From Bacteroidales bacterium (GTDB lineage: Bacteria > Bacteroidota > Bacteroidia > Bacteroidales > UBA932): 52,805 nt of DNA. A program made the translations under genes and the position numbers. Where the stretch lies: positions 1-52,805 of the forward strand of contig JAFUFP010000061.1 of assembly GCA_017469845.1 (NCBI GenBank). Direction: 5' to 3'. Below the pieces are notes generated by a model that worked only from the letters and a program-made list of their open reading frames with translations, ran no database searches and was not told the origin of the DNA. Positions 8,661-17,634 of this stretch are shown one piece after another; the stretch's first letter is position 1; each line of letters starts with the position of its first letter.

Positions 8661-10046
8661 TTATTCCAAATTTTTGAGGTATGCGTCGATTCCGCTTTTG
8701 AAGGCGGACCAGTAGTTGTACATCTTTATGTGGCAGAGGTCGAAGATGAAAAGCCCGTCCGAGTTGGAGATGCATGTCTTCACTATGTCGGGTATCTTCC
8801 CTTCCTGTCCGCCTCCGTCGAATCCGCTTCCGTTTCCGATGTCGGGTCCGGCCGCGTAGGGGACTTTGCCGTTCAGCCTTTTGGCTCCCAGCTTGCAGAA
8901 TCCTTCCATCGTCCATTCGGAGGAACCGTGGATGCTGTCAACCCCGGCGTAAGCTCCGAGGAATATGAAATCCAGCAAGTCCGCGAATCCCGCCGCCTGG
9001 TATTCCGAGGAAGCCCAGGGGTATTCCTGACGGCAGTTGTACGAGGAACTCGCCCAATTGACTCCGCTGGTGTAATACGTGGAGTACCACGCTCCCACGT
9101 ACACTCCGAAACGGATGTCAGGGTTCACGGAGTGGACCTTCTTTTCAATCTTTTCCACAAGATCGTGGATCGTCTTCACCCTGAAAGTGAGCCACTGCTT
9201 CTGCATGGATGAGACATTCTGGGGAAGATTCTCCGTTCCCGGGGAGAAGATGGAGGAAGGCCACTGCGACAGGGTCTGTCCGATCATCTTTTCGAAAGCT
9301 TTCCGGCTGTCGTCGGAGAAGTCGCTCATAAGACCGCTGTCGTCATAACGGCACCTGTCGAGGACAATTCCGTCAAGACCCTTGTAGGATGCCAGCTCCC
9401 CGAGAAGCGTCACCACGAAATCCTGCACCTGCGCATTGGCGGGGTTGAGGAAACGGGGACCGTAGTCGGTTATGTCCAGGCAGTTGGTGAGTCCTTCTTT
9501 CCTGTTCTGGACAGTGCACCATGACTTCTTGGTATCATCGGAGTAGACCATACCTTCATGCCCGAGGCCATAAGGGCAGAGGTATCCTCCCACAAGGGTG
9601 TTGACGGCGGCGTTGACCTTCAGTCCCGCGGCGTGACCTTCTTCTATGAAGGCTTCGAGATAATCGAAGGACGCGGTCCTTTCGGCCCATTCGTATGAGC
9701 TTCCCTTCCACCGGTCGATGCGTTTGAGTGCGGGAGCCACTTTCGACGAGAAGAGGACGTCACCCGTTGTGGGACGGACATCCACTATGATGTCGGTGAA
9801 ACCGGTCTCCGCAATCTTCTTGCAATCGGCTTTTATCTTGTCGCGGTCGTTGGCGTAGTCGTCGAAGTTGGCCGCGGCGTCGATCCACACGTAGCGTGGC
9901 TTCGCTTCCGGAGTCGGGGTCGGAGTCGGAGTGGGGGTGGGCGTGGGCTCATCCCAGTCGTCGTTCCACTTGTGGGGGTCTTCCGGCTTGCATGACACGC
10001 TGAGGAGCGCAATGATGATGGACGATATGAAGGTTATGCGTTTCAT
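8661..10046 (-). CDS. GHL10-type glycosidase lipoprotein, copy B
   Basis: Second GHL10-type TIM-barrel lipoprotein of the operon, 461 residues (signal ending LLSVSC, Cys19). After the signal comes a 13-residue Pro-Thr linker (residues 34-46), absent from copy A, which would hold the enzyme away from the membrane. The core repeats the landmarks of copy A: WIDAAANFDDYAND, GFTDIIVDVRPTTGDVLF, GLDGIVLDRCRYDD and FGVYVGAW. The start at 10046 is chosen because it gives the lipoprotein signal and overlaps the stop of the phosphodiester glycosidase as ATGA. Keeping two copies with different tethers suggests different localisation or substrate length. The reaction is predicted only from the family. 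Confidence 0.82.
   Translation of the reverse strand: MKRITFISSIIIALLSVSCKPEDPHKWNDDWDEPTPTPTPTPTPTPEAKPRYVWIDAAANFDDYANDRDKIKADCKKIAETGFTDIIVDVRPTTGDVLFSSKVAPALKRIDRWKGSSYEWAERTASFDYLEAFIEEGHAAGLKVNAAVNTLVGGYLCPYGLGHEGMVYSDDTKKSWCTVQNRKEGLTNCLDITDYGPRFLNPANAQVQDFVVTLLGELASYKGLDGIVLDRCRYDDSGLMSDFSDDSRKAFEKMIGQTLSQWPSSIFSPGTENLPQNVSSMQKQWLTFRVKTIHDLVEKIEKKVHSVNPDIRFGVYVGAWYSTYYTSGVNWASSSYNCRQEYPWASSEYQAAGFADLLDFIFLGAYAGVDSIHGSSEWTMEGFCKLGAKRLNGKVPYAAGPDIGNGSGFDGGGQEGKIPDIVKTCISNSDGLFIFDLCHIKMYNYWSAFKSGIDAYLKNLE
9909..9947 (-). repeat. Six-base tandem repeat encoding a Pro-Thr linker
   Basis: A 39-base degenerate hexamer repeat inside GHL10 copy B encodes seven prolines alternating with six threonines. 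Third codon positions vary (gtc, gtg and ggg type codons), so replication slippage is possible but the array is not a perfect microsatellite. Its effect would be linker length variation in whole Pro-Thr units without a frameshift. Confidence 0.85.
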
Positions 10047-11089
10047 TTTTTCTTCAGTATTACGGCGCTGCCTACCGCCCGGAGGGATCCGTCGGATTCC
10101 TTGATGGTGGACTTTCCTCCGACAAGAAGGCATGATGAACCTCCTCCGTCCAAATTCAGTGCCTCAGTGCATCCGAGGTCCTTCAAAACGGTCGCCACTT
10201 CTCCGGTGGTGAGACCCGGGACGTCCTTTGTCATCTGACGGCCTTCGCAGACGAAGAGCACCAGACGGTCTCCCGTGAATCCTATCGCGGTCCTGGGGTG
10301 GCGTTCCTCGGGCATCTTGTCATCGGATGCGCCTCCGTAGAAGAGTTCCTCTTTCCAGGAGTTCACCTTCTTCCCTCCGTGGATGAGCACCGGTCCGGCA
10401 CCTATGGCCGTAGTCGCCTCGAAGGCCGAAGCCTTTTCGGGGAAGGACTGGTCAGGTGATTGGAGAGGGGTCTTCTCCCAGGAGTTGTCGGCAGGCTTAC
10501 CGTAAAGGTAATGGTTTCCGGAAGTGGTGTAGTAGGTCCATCCGCATGAGAATTTCCCGTCGCTGCTGTAGAACACTCCTCTGGTGGGATAATAGTAAGT
10601 CTCCCAATCCTTCGAAGCGTAATTGAGATTGACGCCGAGGGTCTTCCCCTTGCTGACGGCTACCGAAGCGTTGTAGTTCTTCCCGCCTTCCGAGAAGAAA
10701 TACCCTCCGTTAATGACCACCGGAGCGGAAGTCGCCTTGTACACTTCCTGGGGGGTCTTCAGAGCATCGGTCGAGCCCTCTGTCTTGGGGTCATTGATGC
10801 TCCAGACGTCCCAGTCGACCTTTTTGGGGTCGGCGAGAACCACGTAAGCCACGGCTTTTACTCCCTCCAATGAAGACGGGCTCCTGTAAATGGCTATCCC
10901 GTCGGTCACGGAGCCGTAGTCCTTGGTGACGTTGGTCCAACCCTTGTCGATCATGCCGGGATTGGGGTCCTCGGCCACGACAGGAGTCTCGCCGCCATCT
11001 TCCCAAGGCCACTCGGGGGCATCTCCCCCTTTGGAGGAGCATGCCACGCCGAGAAGCGCTAAGGTTAGATATGATAGAAGAAATCTCAT
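10043..11089 (-). CDS. Phosphodiester glycosidase (NAGPA-like) lipoprotein
   Basis: Predicted phosphodiester glycosidase of the NAGPA family (mammalian uncovering enzyme, which removes GlcNAc from GlcNAc-1-phospho-mannose). Lipoprotein signal ends LLGVAC (Cys17). Family landmarks are VVINGGYFF near residue 130, AIGAGPVLI, RHPRTAIGF, GLTTGEVATVLKDLGCTEALNLDGGGSSCL near the C-terminus. Length 348 residues. It is joined by 4-base ATGA overlaps both to the preceding DUF5018-like gene and to the following GHL10 gene, so these three are probably translated together. This is one of the clearest hints that the PUL substrate contains phosphodiester-linked or amino sugars; the true substrate is unknown. 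Confidence 0.85.
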   Translation of the reverse strand: MRFLLSYLTLALLGVACSSKGGDAPEWPWEDGGETPVVAEDPNPGMIDKGWTNVTKDYGSVTDGIAIYRSPSSLEGVKAVAYVVLADPKKVDWDVWSINDPKTEGSTDALKTPQEVYKATSAPVVINGGYFFSEGGKNYNASVAVSKGKTLGVNLNYASKDWETYYYPTRGVFYSSDGKFSCGWTYYTTSGNHYLYGKPADNSWEKTPLQSPDQSFPEKASAFEATTAIGAGPVLIHGGKKVNSWKEELFYGGASDDKMPEERHPRTAIGFTGDRLVLFVCEGRQMTKDVPGLTTGEVATVLKDLGCTEALNLDGGGSSCLLVGGKSTIKESDGSLRAVGSAVILKKK

Positions 11090-12771
11090 CTCTTGATACA
11101 GTCAGCGGAGTATCCTCCGATAACCTGTGAGTTGTGGTCGTAGTAGTAGATGTACAGCATGAATCCGTCCACGGAAGGAGCCATTACCACGTCACCGGAA
11201 GCGATGGCGTAACCGCCGACCTGGAACCAGTTGATCTTGTTGTTTGACATCACAAGAGGTGAGCATGACTCGAATTCTCCGGTCATGGCACTCGGATTGG
11301 CGATGTCATAAACGTACAGCTTGGGTCCGATTCCCCATGAAGGGAAGTGGCTGACGATGAACATGGACATGAATGTCGCATTATTGAATCGCTTGGAATC
11401 GAAGCAGTTCGCGTTCCATCCCCAGCTCTCGCCATTCGATGTTCCGCACTGGGCTCCGCTTGTTCCGTCGGACTTGATCCAGTTGATGATGTTGGGGTCG
11501 TAGCAGGCTCCGAACCATCCGTCGGCAGGATTCGGGGAGACTGCGCATATGCTCGTTCCGTTGACAGGAGCGCTGCCCCAAGCCATACCGGTGGCGGAAG
11601 CGTCGATGATGGTTTCGGAGACGACCTTGCCGCCTTCGACCTTCAGAGACCAGAACTTGCTGGACGAGGTGATTCCGTCGATACCTTCGAGGGTAGCGAC
11701 GATCTGAGCATCGGCATTGACATCACCGATTACCTTGACCTTGTATCCCATCGGGAGATCGCTGGAGTTGGTGAAGCTGTGGAAGAGAGTGGGCTCTTCG
11801 CTTACGGAAGAACTCTTCCAGATCGAGAATTCCGCTCCACCTTCAGCATGGTTGAACATCAGGAGGTTTCCGCCCTCATCAGATGTGACGGATGCGACGG
11901 TAGCGCTTCCGGTATTGACGGCTCCTGTCTTCACGCCTGTAAGTTTGTTGAAGTATGAAGGAGCACCGTCACCCGTGGATACCACGAGGTTGTTGCCGGT
12001 AACGGCGAGCGAGATGTATGCCTTCTCTGTGTAAGGAGGCATTCCGGCGTTGGAGACGGGATCCAGGTTGAAGAGCTGCTTGACGCTCGAAGAGTTGAAT
12101 CCGTAGTCGATCTTCTCCGGAACTTCCTTGACGACAGTGTATTCGGTCTTGTCCACACCGTTGGCTGCGGTCACCGTGAAGGTGAATCCGTTGTTGTAGT
12201 CATGGGGTTCAGCGGGGTCGGGGGAGATGCTCGCGTGCGCTGAGATGGAGACTTTCGCCACAGCGGCGGAAAGGTCATCCGCACTTACGAGGGACACCTT
12301 GTGTGACTCCTCGTCGATAATACCGCTGATGGGAGGGTCGACGATGTCGAAGGTCATCAGCTGGGCTTTCGAAGAGTGTACGCGCTCACCGGTGATGACG
12401 ATGTCGCGGGAGGCTCCAGAAGCGTCCGTGTATGTGAAATGGTTCTCTTCCGTAAGGTCCACGATAGACAGAGGGGGAGTGATGCTGCAGTTGGGCTGCA
12501 GTTCGGCCCTAAGTCTGACCTTTATCATGTATATCTCGGTCTCATCGTCCGAGGTCTCGGGATAGTAGTAGGGAACAGGAATCACGAAACGTGATATGTC
12601 CGGATTGGAGATATCCAGCTTTGCCAGTTCCTGATCCTCGTATTGACCGAAAGTGAAGTATGCGGTCAGTGATGTGATGCCCTGCCTTTCTGCTGTCGGC
12701 AGCACATATTCCGGCTTGTGACAGGCCGCTACGGCCAGTGCAAGCGACAATATGACAAGGATTCGTTTCAT
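11086..12771 (-). CDS. DUF5018-like surface lipoprotein
   Basis: Lipoprotein of 561 residues (signal ending AVAAC, Cys17) immediately downstream of SusD, the usual slot of a surface glycan-binding protein. The N-terminal third holds immunoglobulin-like beta-rich segments (ITSLTAYFTFG and the TVTAANG-TEYTV strand typical of DUF5018). The C-terminal part from about residue 240 resembles the second half of the BACON lipoprotein in the same operon. No enzyme motif is seen. The start at 12771 lies 5 bases past the SusD stop; an upstream ATG at 12804 lies inside susD and lacks a signal sequence at the N-terminus. Function as substrate capture is inferred from position and architecture. Confidence 0.78.
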   Translation of the reverse strand: MKRILVILSLALAVAACHKPEYVLPTAERQGITSLTAYFTFGQYEDQELAKLDISNPDISRFVIPVPYYYPETSDDETEIYMIKVRLRAELQPNCSITPPLSIVDLTEENHFTYTDASGASRDIVITGERVHSSKAQLMTFDIVDPPISGIIDEESHKVSLVSADDLSAAVAKVSISAHASISPDPAEPHDYNNGFTFTVTAANGVDKTEYTVVKEVPEKIDYGFNSSSVKQLFNLDPVSNAGMPPYTEKAYISLAVTGNNLVVSTGDGAPSYFNKLTGVKTGAVNTGSATVASVTSDEGGNLLMFNHAEGGAEFSIWKSSSVSEEPTLFHSFTNSSDLPMGYKVKVIGDVNADAQIVATLEGIDGITSSSKFWSLKVEGGKVVSETIIDASATGMAWGSAPVNGTSICAVSPNPADGWFGACYDPNIINWIKSDGTSGAQCGTSNGESWGWNANCFDSKRFNNATFMSMFIVSHFPSWGIGPKLYVYDIANPSAMTGEFESCSPLVMSNNKINWFQVGGYAIASGDVVMAPSVDGFMLYIYYYDHNSQVIGGYSADCIKR

Positions 12772-12775
12772 AGGG

Positions 12776-14428
12776 CTATTTCCATTCTGCATATTGTTCC
12801 ACAAGTGCGTTGTTGTTGAGTTCGGAGGAAGGCATGGGGAAGCGGTTCATCCTTTCGGGATAATCGCGGTCCTTGTCGTCCACGGACACGTAGGTGTATT
12901 CGAACTGGCCGTCTACGGCTGAAGGGGCGATCTTGAGACCGTGCACCTGGTAGTCGTTCAGTCCTACGGGATAAGCCTTGGATGCGTCACCCCAGCGTCT
13001 GAGGTCCCAATACCAGAGGCCTTCGAATGCGAGTTCGACCTTGCGCTCCTGACGGATCGCTTTCCAGAGCTCGTCGCCTGAAAGATCGCTGTAGGGGAGT
13101 CCCACCCTCTGACGGATGGCCTTCACGGCTGCGTTGGCGCCGGCGGCGTCATTGTTCCTGTAGCAGGCTTCGGCCTTGTTCAGAAGAACTTCACCGTAGC
13201 GGAGGATGACGAAGGGCTGGAGACTCTGTGACCTCTCGGCCAGATTATGGCTTTCGTCGACACCCTTGCGGAGGTAGTATCCGGTAGTGGTGCGGCCCTG
13301 GGGCTGGGTCTCCTTCTTCCATTCTGCCCATCCGTCGGTACCACCGACGTAAGGCTCGATCTTGCGGCCCTTCCATGAGGCTCCGTTATAGAGGATGGAG
13401 GCCTGGAAACGGGGCTCAAGCTGGGAATAAGGGGGTTCTTCGGTGGTCTTCCCGTGCCAAGGTGTCCAGTCGGGGAATCCGCCGGTAGCGAGCTCGTAGC
13501 TCTCCACCATCTCCTGGGTAGGAGTGGCGTATCCGCCGCCCTGCTGTCCGACGAGGGCATAGTCTCCACCGGGAGTGTAATAGTAGTCGAACGAGTGTGT
13601 CAGGTTGTCCGAATAGGAGAAGTTGTAGCGGAGGATGGTCTCCTTGCCGTTTCCGGCGAAGACTCCGGCGTAATCGCTTTCAAGACCGTATCCGAGGGCT
13701 TCGACCTGATTCGCGGCCTCGATGACTCCGGCCCAATCCTGTGCGTAGAGAAGGGCGCGTGAAGCCAGGGCGTAAGCCACTCCCTTGTCAAGACGACCCT
13801 TCGCGTCGGCTTTGGCGGGAAGATTCTGCTCGGCGAACGCGAGGTCTTCCTTTATCATCTTCCAGGCTTCGGCTTCAGTGGAGAGGCCCTTGTCCTTTGT
13901 GATGGCTGTGAGGTCCTCGTCGTAGAGGATCACGTCCTTGTAGCGCTTGACGAGTTCGAAGTAGAGCCATCCTCTCATGAGGCGGAGCTCACCTTCGAGT
14001 CTTGCCTGGACATTCTTGTCGAGTCCTCCACCGAGATTGTGGAGATTGCTGATGGCTTCGTTCGTGCGGCGGATGGCGCCGTAGAGGCTTCCCCATGCTC
14101 CCATATAAACGTCAACGTAGTTGGCTGTGAGGGCCGAGCCGCCGTAGGCGATTTCGGAGGGGATGAAAGCCATGCTGTTGTACAGGTAGGACCCGTATTT
14201 GATCTGGTCCGTGAGAGCTTCGGTCATACCCGCTGCGCACGGGTAGGAAGCATAGATGTCATATATGTATGTGTAGATGGAGTTAACGGCATATTCGGCC
14301 GAACTTGCATCCGCCCACATGACCTTGTCGGAGATGCTGTCTCTCGGGGTGAGGTCCAGCATGCTGGTGCACGCCGCGCCTGAAAGCATCGCGGCTGCAG
14401 TTGCAAGAGCTAATATGGTCTTTTTCAT
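12776..14428 (-). CDS. SusD/RagB-family outer-membrane lipoprotein
   Basis: SusD-like nutrient-binding lipoprotein of 550 residues that caps the SusC transporter on the cell surface. It has a lipoprotein signal ending SGAAC (Cys20), the opening LDLTPRDSISD, TPR-like helices with the segment LRLMRGWLYFELVKRYKDVILYD typical of SusD, and the C-terminal RQERKVELAFEGLWYWDLRRWG motif. It starts 13 bases after the SusC stop, the normal SusC-SusD arrangement. Together with SusC it imports oligosaccharides; specificity cannot be read from the sequence. Confidence 0.96.
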   Translation of the reverse strand: MKKTILALATAAAMLSGAACTSMLDLTPRDSISDKVMWADASSAEYAVNSIYTYIYDIYASYPCAAGMTEALTDQIKYGSYLYNSMAFIPSEIAYGGSALTANYVDVYMGAWGSLYGAIRRTNEAISNLHNLGGGLDKNVQARLEGELRLMRGWLYFELVKRYKDVILYDEDLTAITKDKGLSTEAEAWKMIKEDLAFAEQNLPAKADAKGRLDKGVAYALASRALLYAQDWAGVIEAANQVEALGYGLESDYAGVFAGNGKETILRYNFSYSDNLTHSFDYYYTPGGDYALVGQQGGGYATPTQEMVESYELATGGFPDWTPWHGKTTEEPPYSQLEPRFQASILYNGASWKGRKIEPYVGGTDGWAEWKKETQPQGRTTTGYYLRKGVDESHNLAERSQSLQPFVILRYGEVLLNKAEACYRNNDAAGANAAVKAIRQRVGLPYSDLSGDELWKAIRQERKVELAFEGLWYWDLRRWGDASKAYPVGLNDYQVHGLKIAPSAVDGQFEYTYVSVDDKDRDYPERMNRFPMPSSELNNNALVEQYAEWK

Positions 14429-14441
14429 GATGCCGAATGGA

Positions 14442-17400
14442 TTAAAGGGTCAAGGTGATGCCGCCCATGACGTTGCGCTGCTGAGGGTAGTATCCGTTGT
14501 TTACGCCCGGAGACTCGGGGTCAACACCCTTGGGCAGACCGTCGATGGTGAAGAGGTTGTTTCCTTCCACGAAGAAGCGGAGTGTCTCGATGCCGATCTT
14601 TCTGGTGAGAGCCTTGGGCAGGGTGTAACCCAGCTGGGCGGTCTTCAGACGGACATATGTTCCGTTCTTCCACCAGAAGCTGGAGGTAAGGCCGTTGTCT
14701 CCACCGTGACCGGTAGTTGCGAGGGTGAGGCGGGGGAATGTTCCCTCGGGGTTGTAGATGCTGTAGGCGTTCTCCACGAGGAACAGAGGAGAGTTACCGC
14801 CCTCCTTGAAGGTCTGTGTCCAGATCGTGTTGTCGTCGTTGTAGTTGAAGTACGTTCCCGTCATGGAAACCTGGAAGAGGGCTCCACCGGTGAACTGGAG
14901 GTTCATGTCGAATCCGTTCCAACCCATGTTGAAGTTCAGACCGTAGGTGAGTTCCGGACGGTTGCTCTTTCCGAAGATTCCGCGGTCATCCCAGTCGATC
15001 TTCCCGTCTCCGTTGAGGTCCTTGTACTTGATGTCACCCACGTTGGGACGGGTGTTGTACCATGCGGAGCGGTCGATCTCCTCTTCGGAACGGTAGAGGC
15101 CTTCGGCCTGCCATCCCCAGAGGGAACCGTAGGTTGTTCCGGTGACTTTCTGCCACTCGGGGACGTTCGGGCTGTCCTGGTAGACGAGCCAGCGGGTCTT
15201 CGAGTAAGTCAGGGTCGCGCCCACCTCATAGAAGAAAGGCTTGCCACCGAGGTCGAAGCGGTTCTTGTGGGTGATGAGGATATCGATACCCTTGGCGTCG
15301 ATGGCGTTTTTGTTGATGTAGGTGGGGAAATATCCTCCCATCGAAGCGGGATGGCCGCCTCCGTTGTAGGTGAGGATATCGTATGTGTAGTTGTAGAATC
15401 CGTCGATTTCACCGCCGAGAAGGCCGTTCCACAGGGAGAAGTCGACACCCGCGTTGTAGGAGAGGGTCTTTTCCCAAGTGAGGTCCTTGTTGGGGATTCC
15501 GTTGGTGTAGTATGAAGGTGTAGCTCCACCGGCTCCGGTGTAGACCACCTTGCCGCCCTCGGCGTACTGGCTGAGGAACATGAAGGAACTTACGTTGTCG
15601 CTTCCCAGAAGACCTACGCTCGCACGTATCTTGAGGTCATCGAGCCATGACGCTCCGGAGAGGAAGTCCTCCTTGGACATTCTCCAACCGAGGGAGACTG
15701 AAGGGAAGAATCCCCACCTTGTCGAGGTCATTCCGGCGAACTTGTAGGATCCGTCGACCCTTCCCGTGAACTCGGCGAGGTATTTCTCGTCGTAGTTGTA
15801 ACGGATACGTCCGACATAACCGGCGCTACGGGAAGCGTCGGAGGAACCGATGACCGGAGCCGCGGTGGGAGTACCGTTGCTCAGTTCGGGAAGAAGGGCG
15901 AAAGGAAGGTTCTTCACATATCCGCTGAGGTTGTTCGTCTTGTAGTCACGAACTTCAGCGAGGAGGAGTCCTTCGACATTGTGTTTGCCGAAAGTTCCGG
16001 CGTAGTTGAATCCCGCCTGTCCGGTGAGTGACTGGGAGAACCATACTCCTTCACCGAGCTTGTTGCCGTCGGCAGCTCCGTTGACGTCGACCATGGGGTC
16101 GCTCCAGGACCAGTTGCCGTCAGCCGCGCGGCTTCTTACCAATACATAATAAGGTGTCGCGAGGTTCTTGTTGTAGGAGTTGGAATTGTCATATGATCCG
16201 CTCACCTTGAACTGGAGACCCTCGACCCAGGGAATGTCCCAAATGAGGGAAGCGTTCGCGGTGGCGCTGAGGCTCTTCGTCTGGTTCTTTCCAGAGAGTT
16301 CAAGTGCGGCGAGAGGGCTGTAAGGGTAAGCCATGTTGTTGGCGATGGTACCCGTATAGTATTCTCCGGACTTTTCGGGGAGGAAAGGCCACATTCCGAC
16401 TGTCTGGTGGGCGATCGAGAAGTAACCTGTCTCATAACCCGAACCTGTACCGTCGGATCCTCCGGAGAGGAATCTCGGGGTCTCCCTCTGTCCCACGACA
16501 CCGCTGAGTCCCGCGGTGAGGGTGAGGTTCTTTCCGATCTTGGACTCGACGTTCGCGCGGATATTGTACCTTGTGTAGTTGTAACCCTTGATGTTACCCT
16601 TCTGGCCGAGATATCCGGCTCCGACGAAGAAATGTACCTTGTCGTTACCGCCCTGTACGGTGACGTTGTGCTTGTTGGTGATACCGGTGCCGAAGACTTT
16701 CTTGATGTAGTTGACGTTGTCCCATCCGTCGGTAGGGTCACCGTTCGTCATGGCCTCCACGTTCTCCTTGGAGAAGTAAGGTACGTACTGGCTGGCGTCG
16801 GAGATCGTTCCGTTGGCCAGCTGGTCCATCATCTGCGCGGTGTTGTAGTAGTAAGCGAAATCGGGGCCGTCCATGAAACGGGGGAAGTTCGCGTTCATCG
16901 AAACACCGACGGAACCGTTGTAGGTGATATGGGTGTCACCCTGGTTTCCTTTCTTCGTTGTGATGATGATGACGCCTCCCGCGGCCTTCAGTCCGTAGAC
17001 TGCGGCTGAAGCACCGTCCTTGAGGACAGATACGCTTTCGATGTCGGCGGGGTCGATGTCGTTGATGTCATTGACCGGGAAACCGTCCACAACGTAGGAG
17101 ACTCCGTAGACGGATCCACGGATGCGCAGCGAAGCCTGGTCAAGACCCGGCTCTCCGGATTCCTGGACTGATGAAAGTCCGGAAAGCTTACCGGCGAGAA
17201 CCTGGGAAACGTTGGTGGAAGGTGATTTGAGAAGTTCATCGCCCTTGATGGCCGAAACTGCGGCTGTAAGGGTTTCTTTTTTCGCGGTACCGTAACCTAC
17301 GACGACGACATCATCAAGGAAGATCGTGTCTTCACGCAGGACGATATCAAGGAAAGACTCCCCGCGCCAGACGCGGGTAACGGTTTCCATGCCCAGGCAG

Positions 17401-17624
17401 GAAAACTCCAGGGTCTGTCCGTTGCTGACGGGAAGTGACCATGATCCGTCGGATCCGGTCATCGTGCCGGTTCCTGTTCCCTGGACCATGACTGTCACAC
17501 CCGCAAGCGGATGTCCCTCGGAATCTTTTACCCCGCCCCTTGCATTGTTTTGGGCAGAGACCACGCCCTGGCCGAGAACAGCGATGGCCAAAGCGGAGGT
17601 CAGGATTCGAATTAAGACTTTCAT
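14442..17624 (-). CDS. SusC/RagA TonB-linked outer-membrane transporter
   Basis: TonB-dependent outer-membrane porin of 1060 residues for glycan import. A cleaved signal peptide (ending VVSAQ) precedes a carboxypeptidase-regulatory-like domain (GGVKDSEGHPLAGVTVMVQG), a TonB-box region (IFLDDVVVVGYGTAKKETLT), the plug domain with VLAGKLSGL and SVSVLKDGASAAVYG-LKAAGGVIIITTKKG, and a long beta-barrel finishing with an aromatic-poor GGITLTL. There is no N-terminal STN domain, so anti-sigma signalling through this SusC is not expected; this agrees with control by the neighbouring ROK repressor. The start at 17624 is preferred over 17651 because the signal sequence begins there. Ten bases separate it from the AGE gene. 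Confidence 0.97.
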   Translation of the reverse strand: MKVLIRILTSALAIAVLGQGVVSAQNNARGGVKDSEGHPLAGVTVMVQGTGTGTMTGSDGSWSLPVSNGQTLEFSCLGMETVTRVWRGESFLDIVLREDTIFLDDVVVVGYGTAKKETLTAAVSAIKGDELLKSPSTNVSQVLAGKLSGLSSVQESGEPGLDQASLRIRGSVYGVSYVVDGFPVNDINDIDPADIESVSVLKDGASAAVYGLKAAGGVIIITTKKGNQGDTHITYNGSVGVSMNANFPRFMDGPDFAYYYNTAQMMDQLANGTISDASQYVPYFSKENVEAMTNGDPTDGWDNVNYIKKVFGTGITNKHNVTVQGGNDKVHFFVGAGYLGQKGNIKGYNYTRYNIRANVESKIGKNLTLTAGLSGVVGQRETPRFLSGGSDGTGSGYETGYFSIAHQTVGMWPFLPEKSGEYYTGTIANNMAYPYSPLAALELSGKNQTKSLSATANASLIWDIPWVEGLQFKVSGSYDNSNSYNKNLATPYYVLVRSRAADGNWSWSDPMVDVNGAADGNKLGEGVWFSQSLTGQAGFNYAGTFGKHNVEGLLLAEVRDYKTNNLSGYVKNLPFALLPELSNGTPTAAPVIGSSDASRSAGYVGRIRYNYDEKYLAEFTGRVDGSYKFAGMTSTRWGFFPSVSLGWRMSKEDFLSGASWLDDLKIRASVGLLGSDNVSSFMFLSQYAEGGKVVYTGAGGATPSYYTNGIPNKDLTWEKTLSYNAGVDFSLWNGLLGGEIDGFYNYTYDILTYNGGGHPASMGGYFPTYINKNAIDAKGIDILITHKNRFDLGGKPFFYEVGATLTYSKTRWLVYQDSPNVPEWQKVTGTTYGSLWGWQAEGLYRSEEEIDRSAWYNTRPNVGDIKYKDLNGDGKIDWDDRGIFGKSNRPELTYGLNFNMGWNGFDMNLQFTGGALFQVSMTGTYFNYNDDNTIWTQTFKEGGNSPLFLVENAYSIYNPEGTFPRLTLATTGHGGDNGLTSSFWWKNGTYVRLKTAQLGYTLPKALTRKIGIETLRFFVEGNNLFTIDGLPKGVDPESPGVNNGYYPQQRNVMGGITLTL

Positions 17625-17634
17625 ATTGTGTGAT

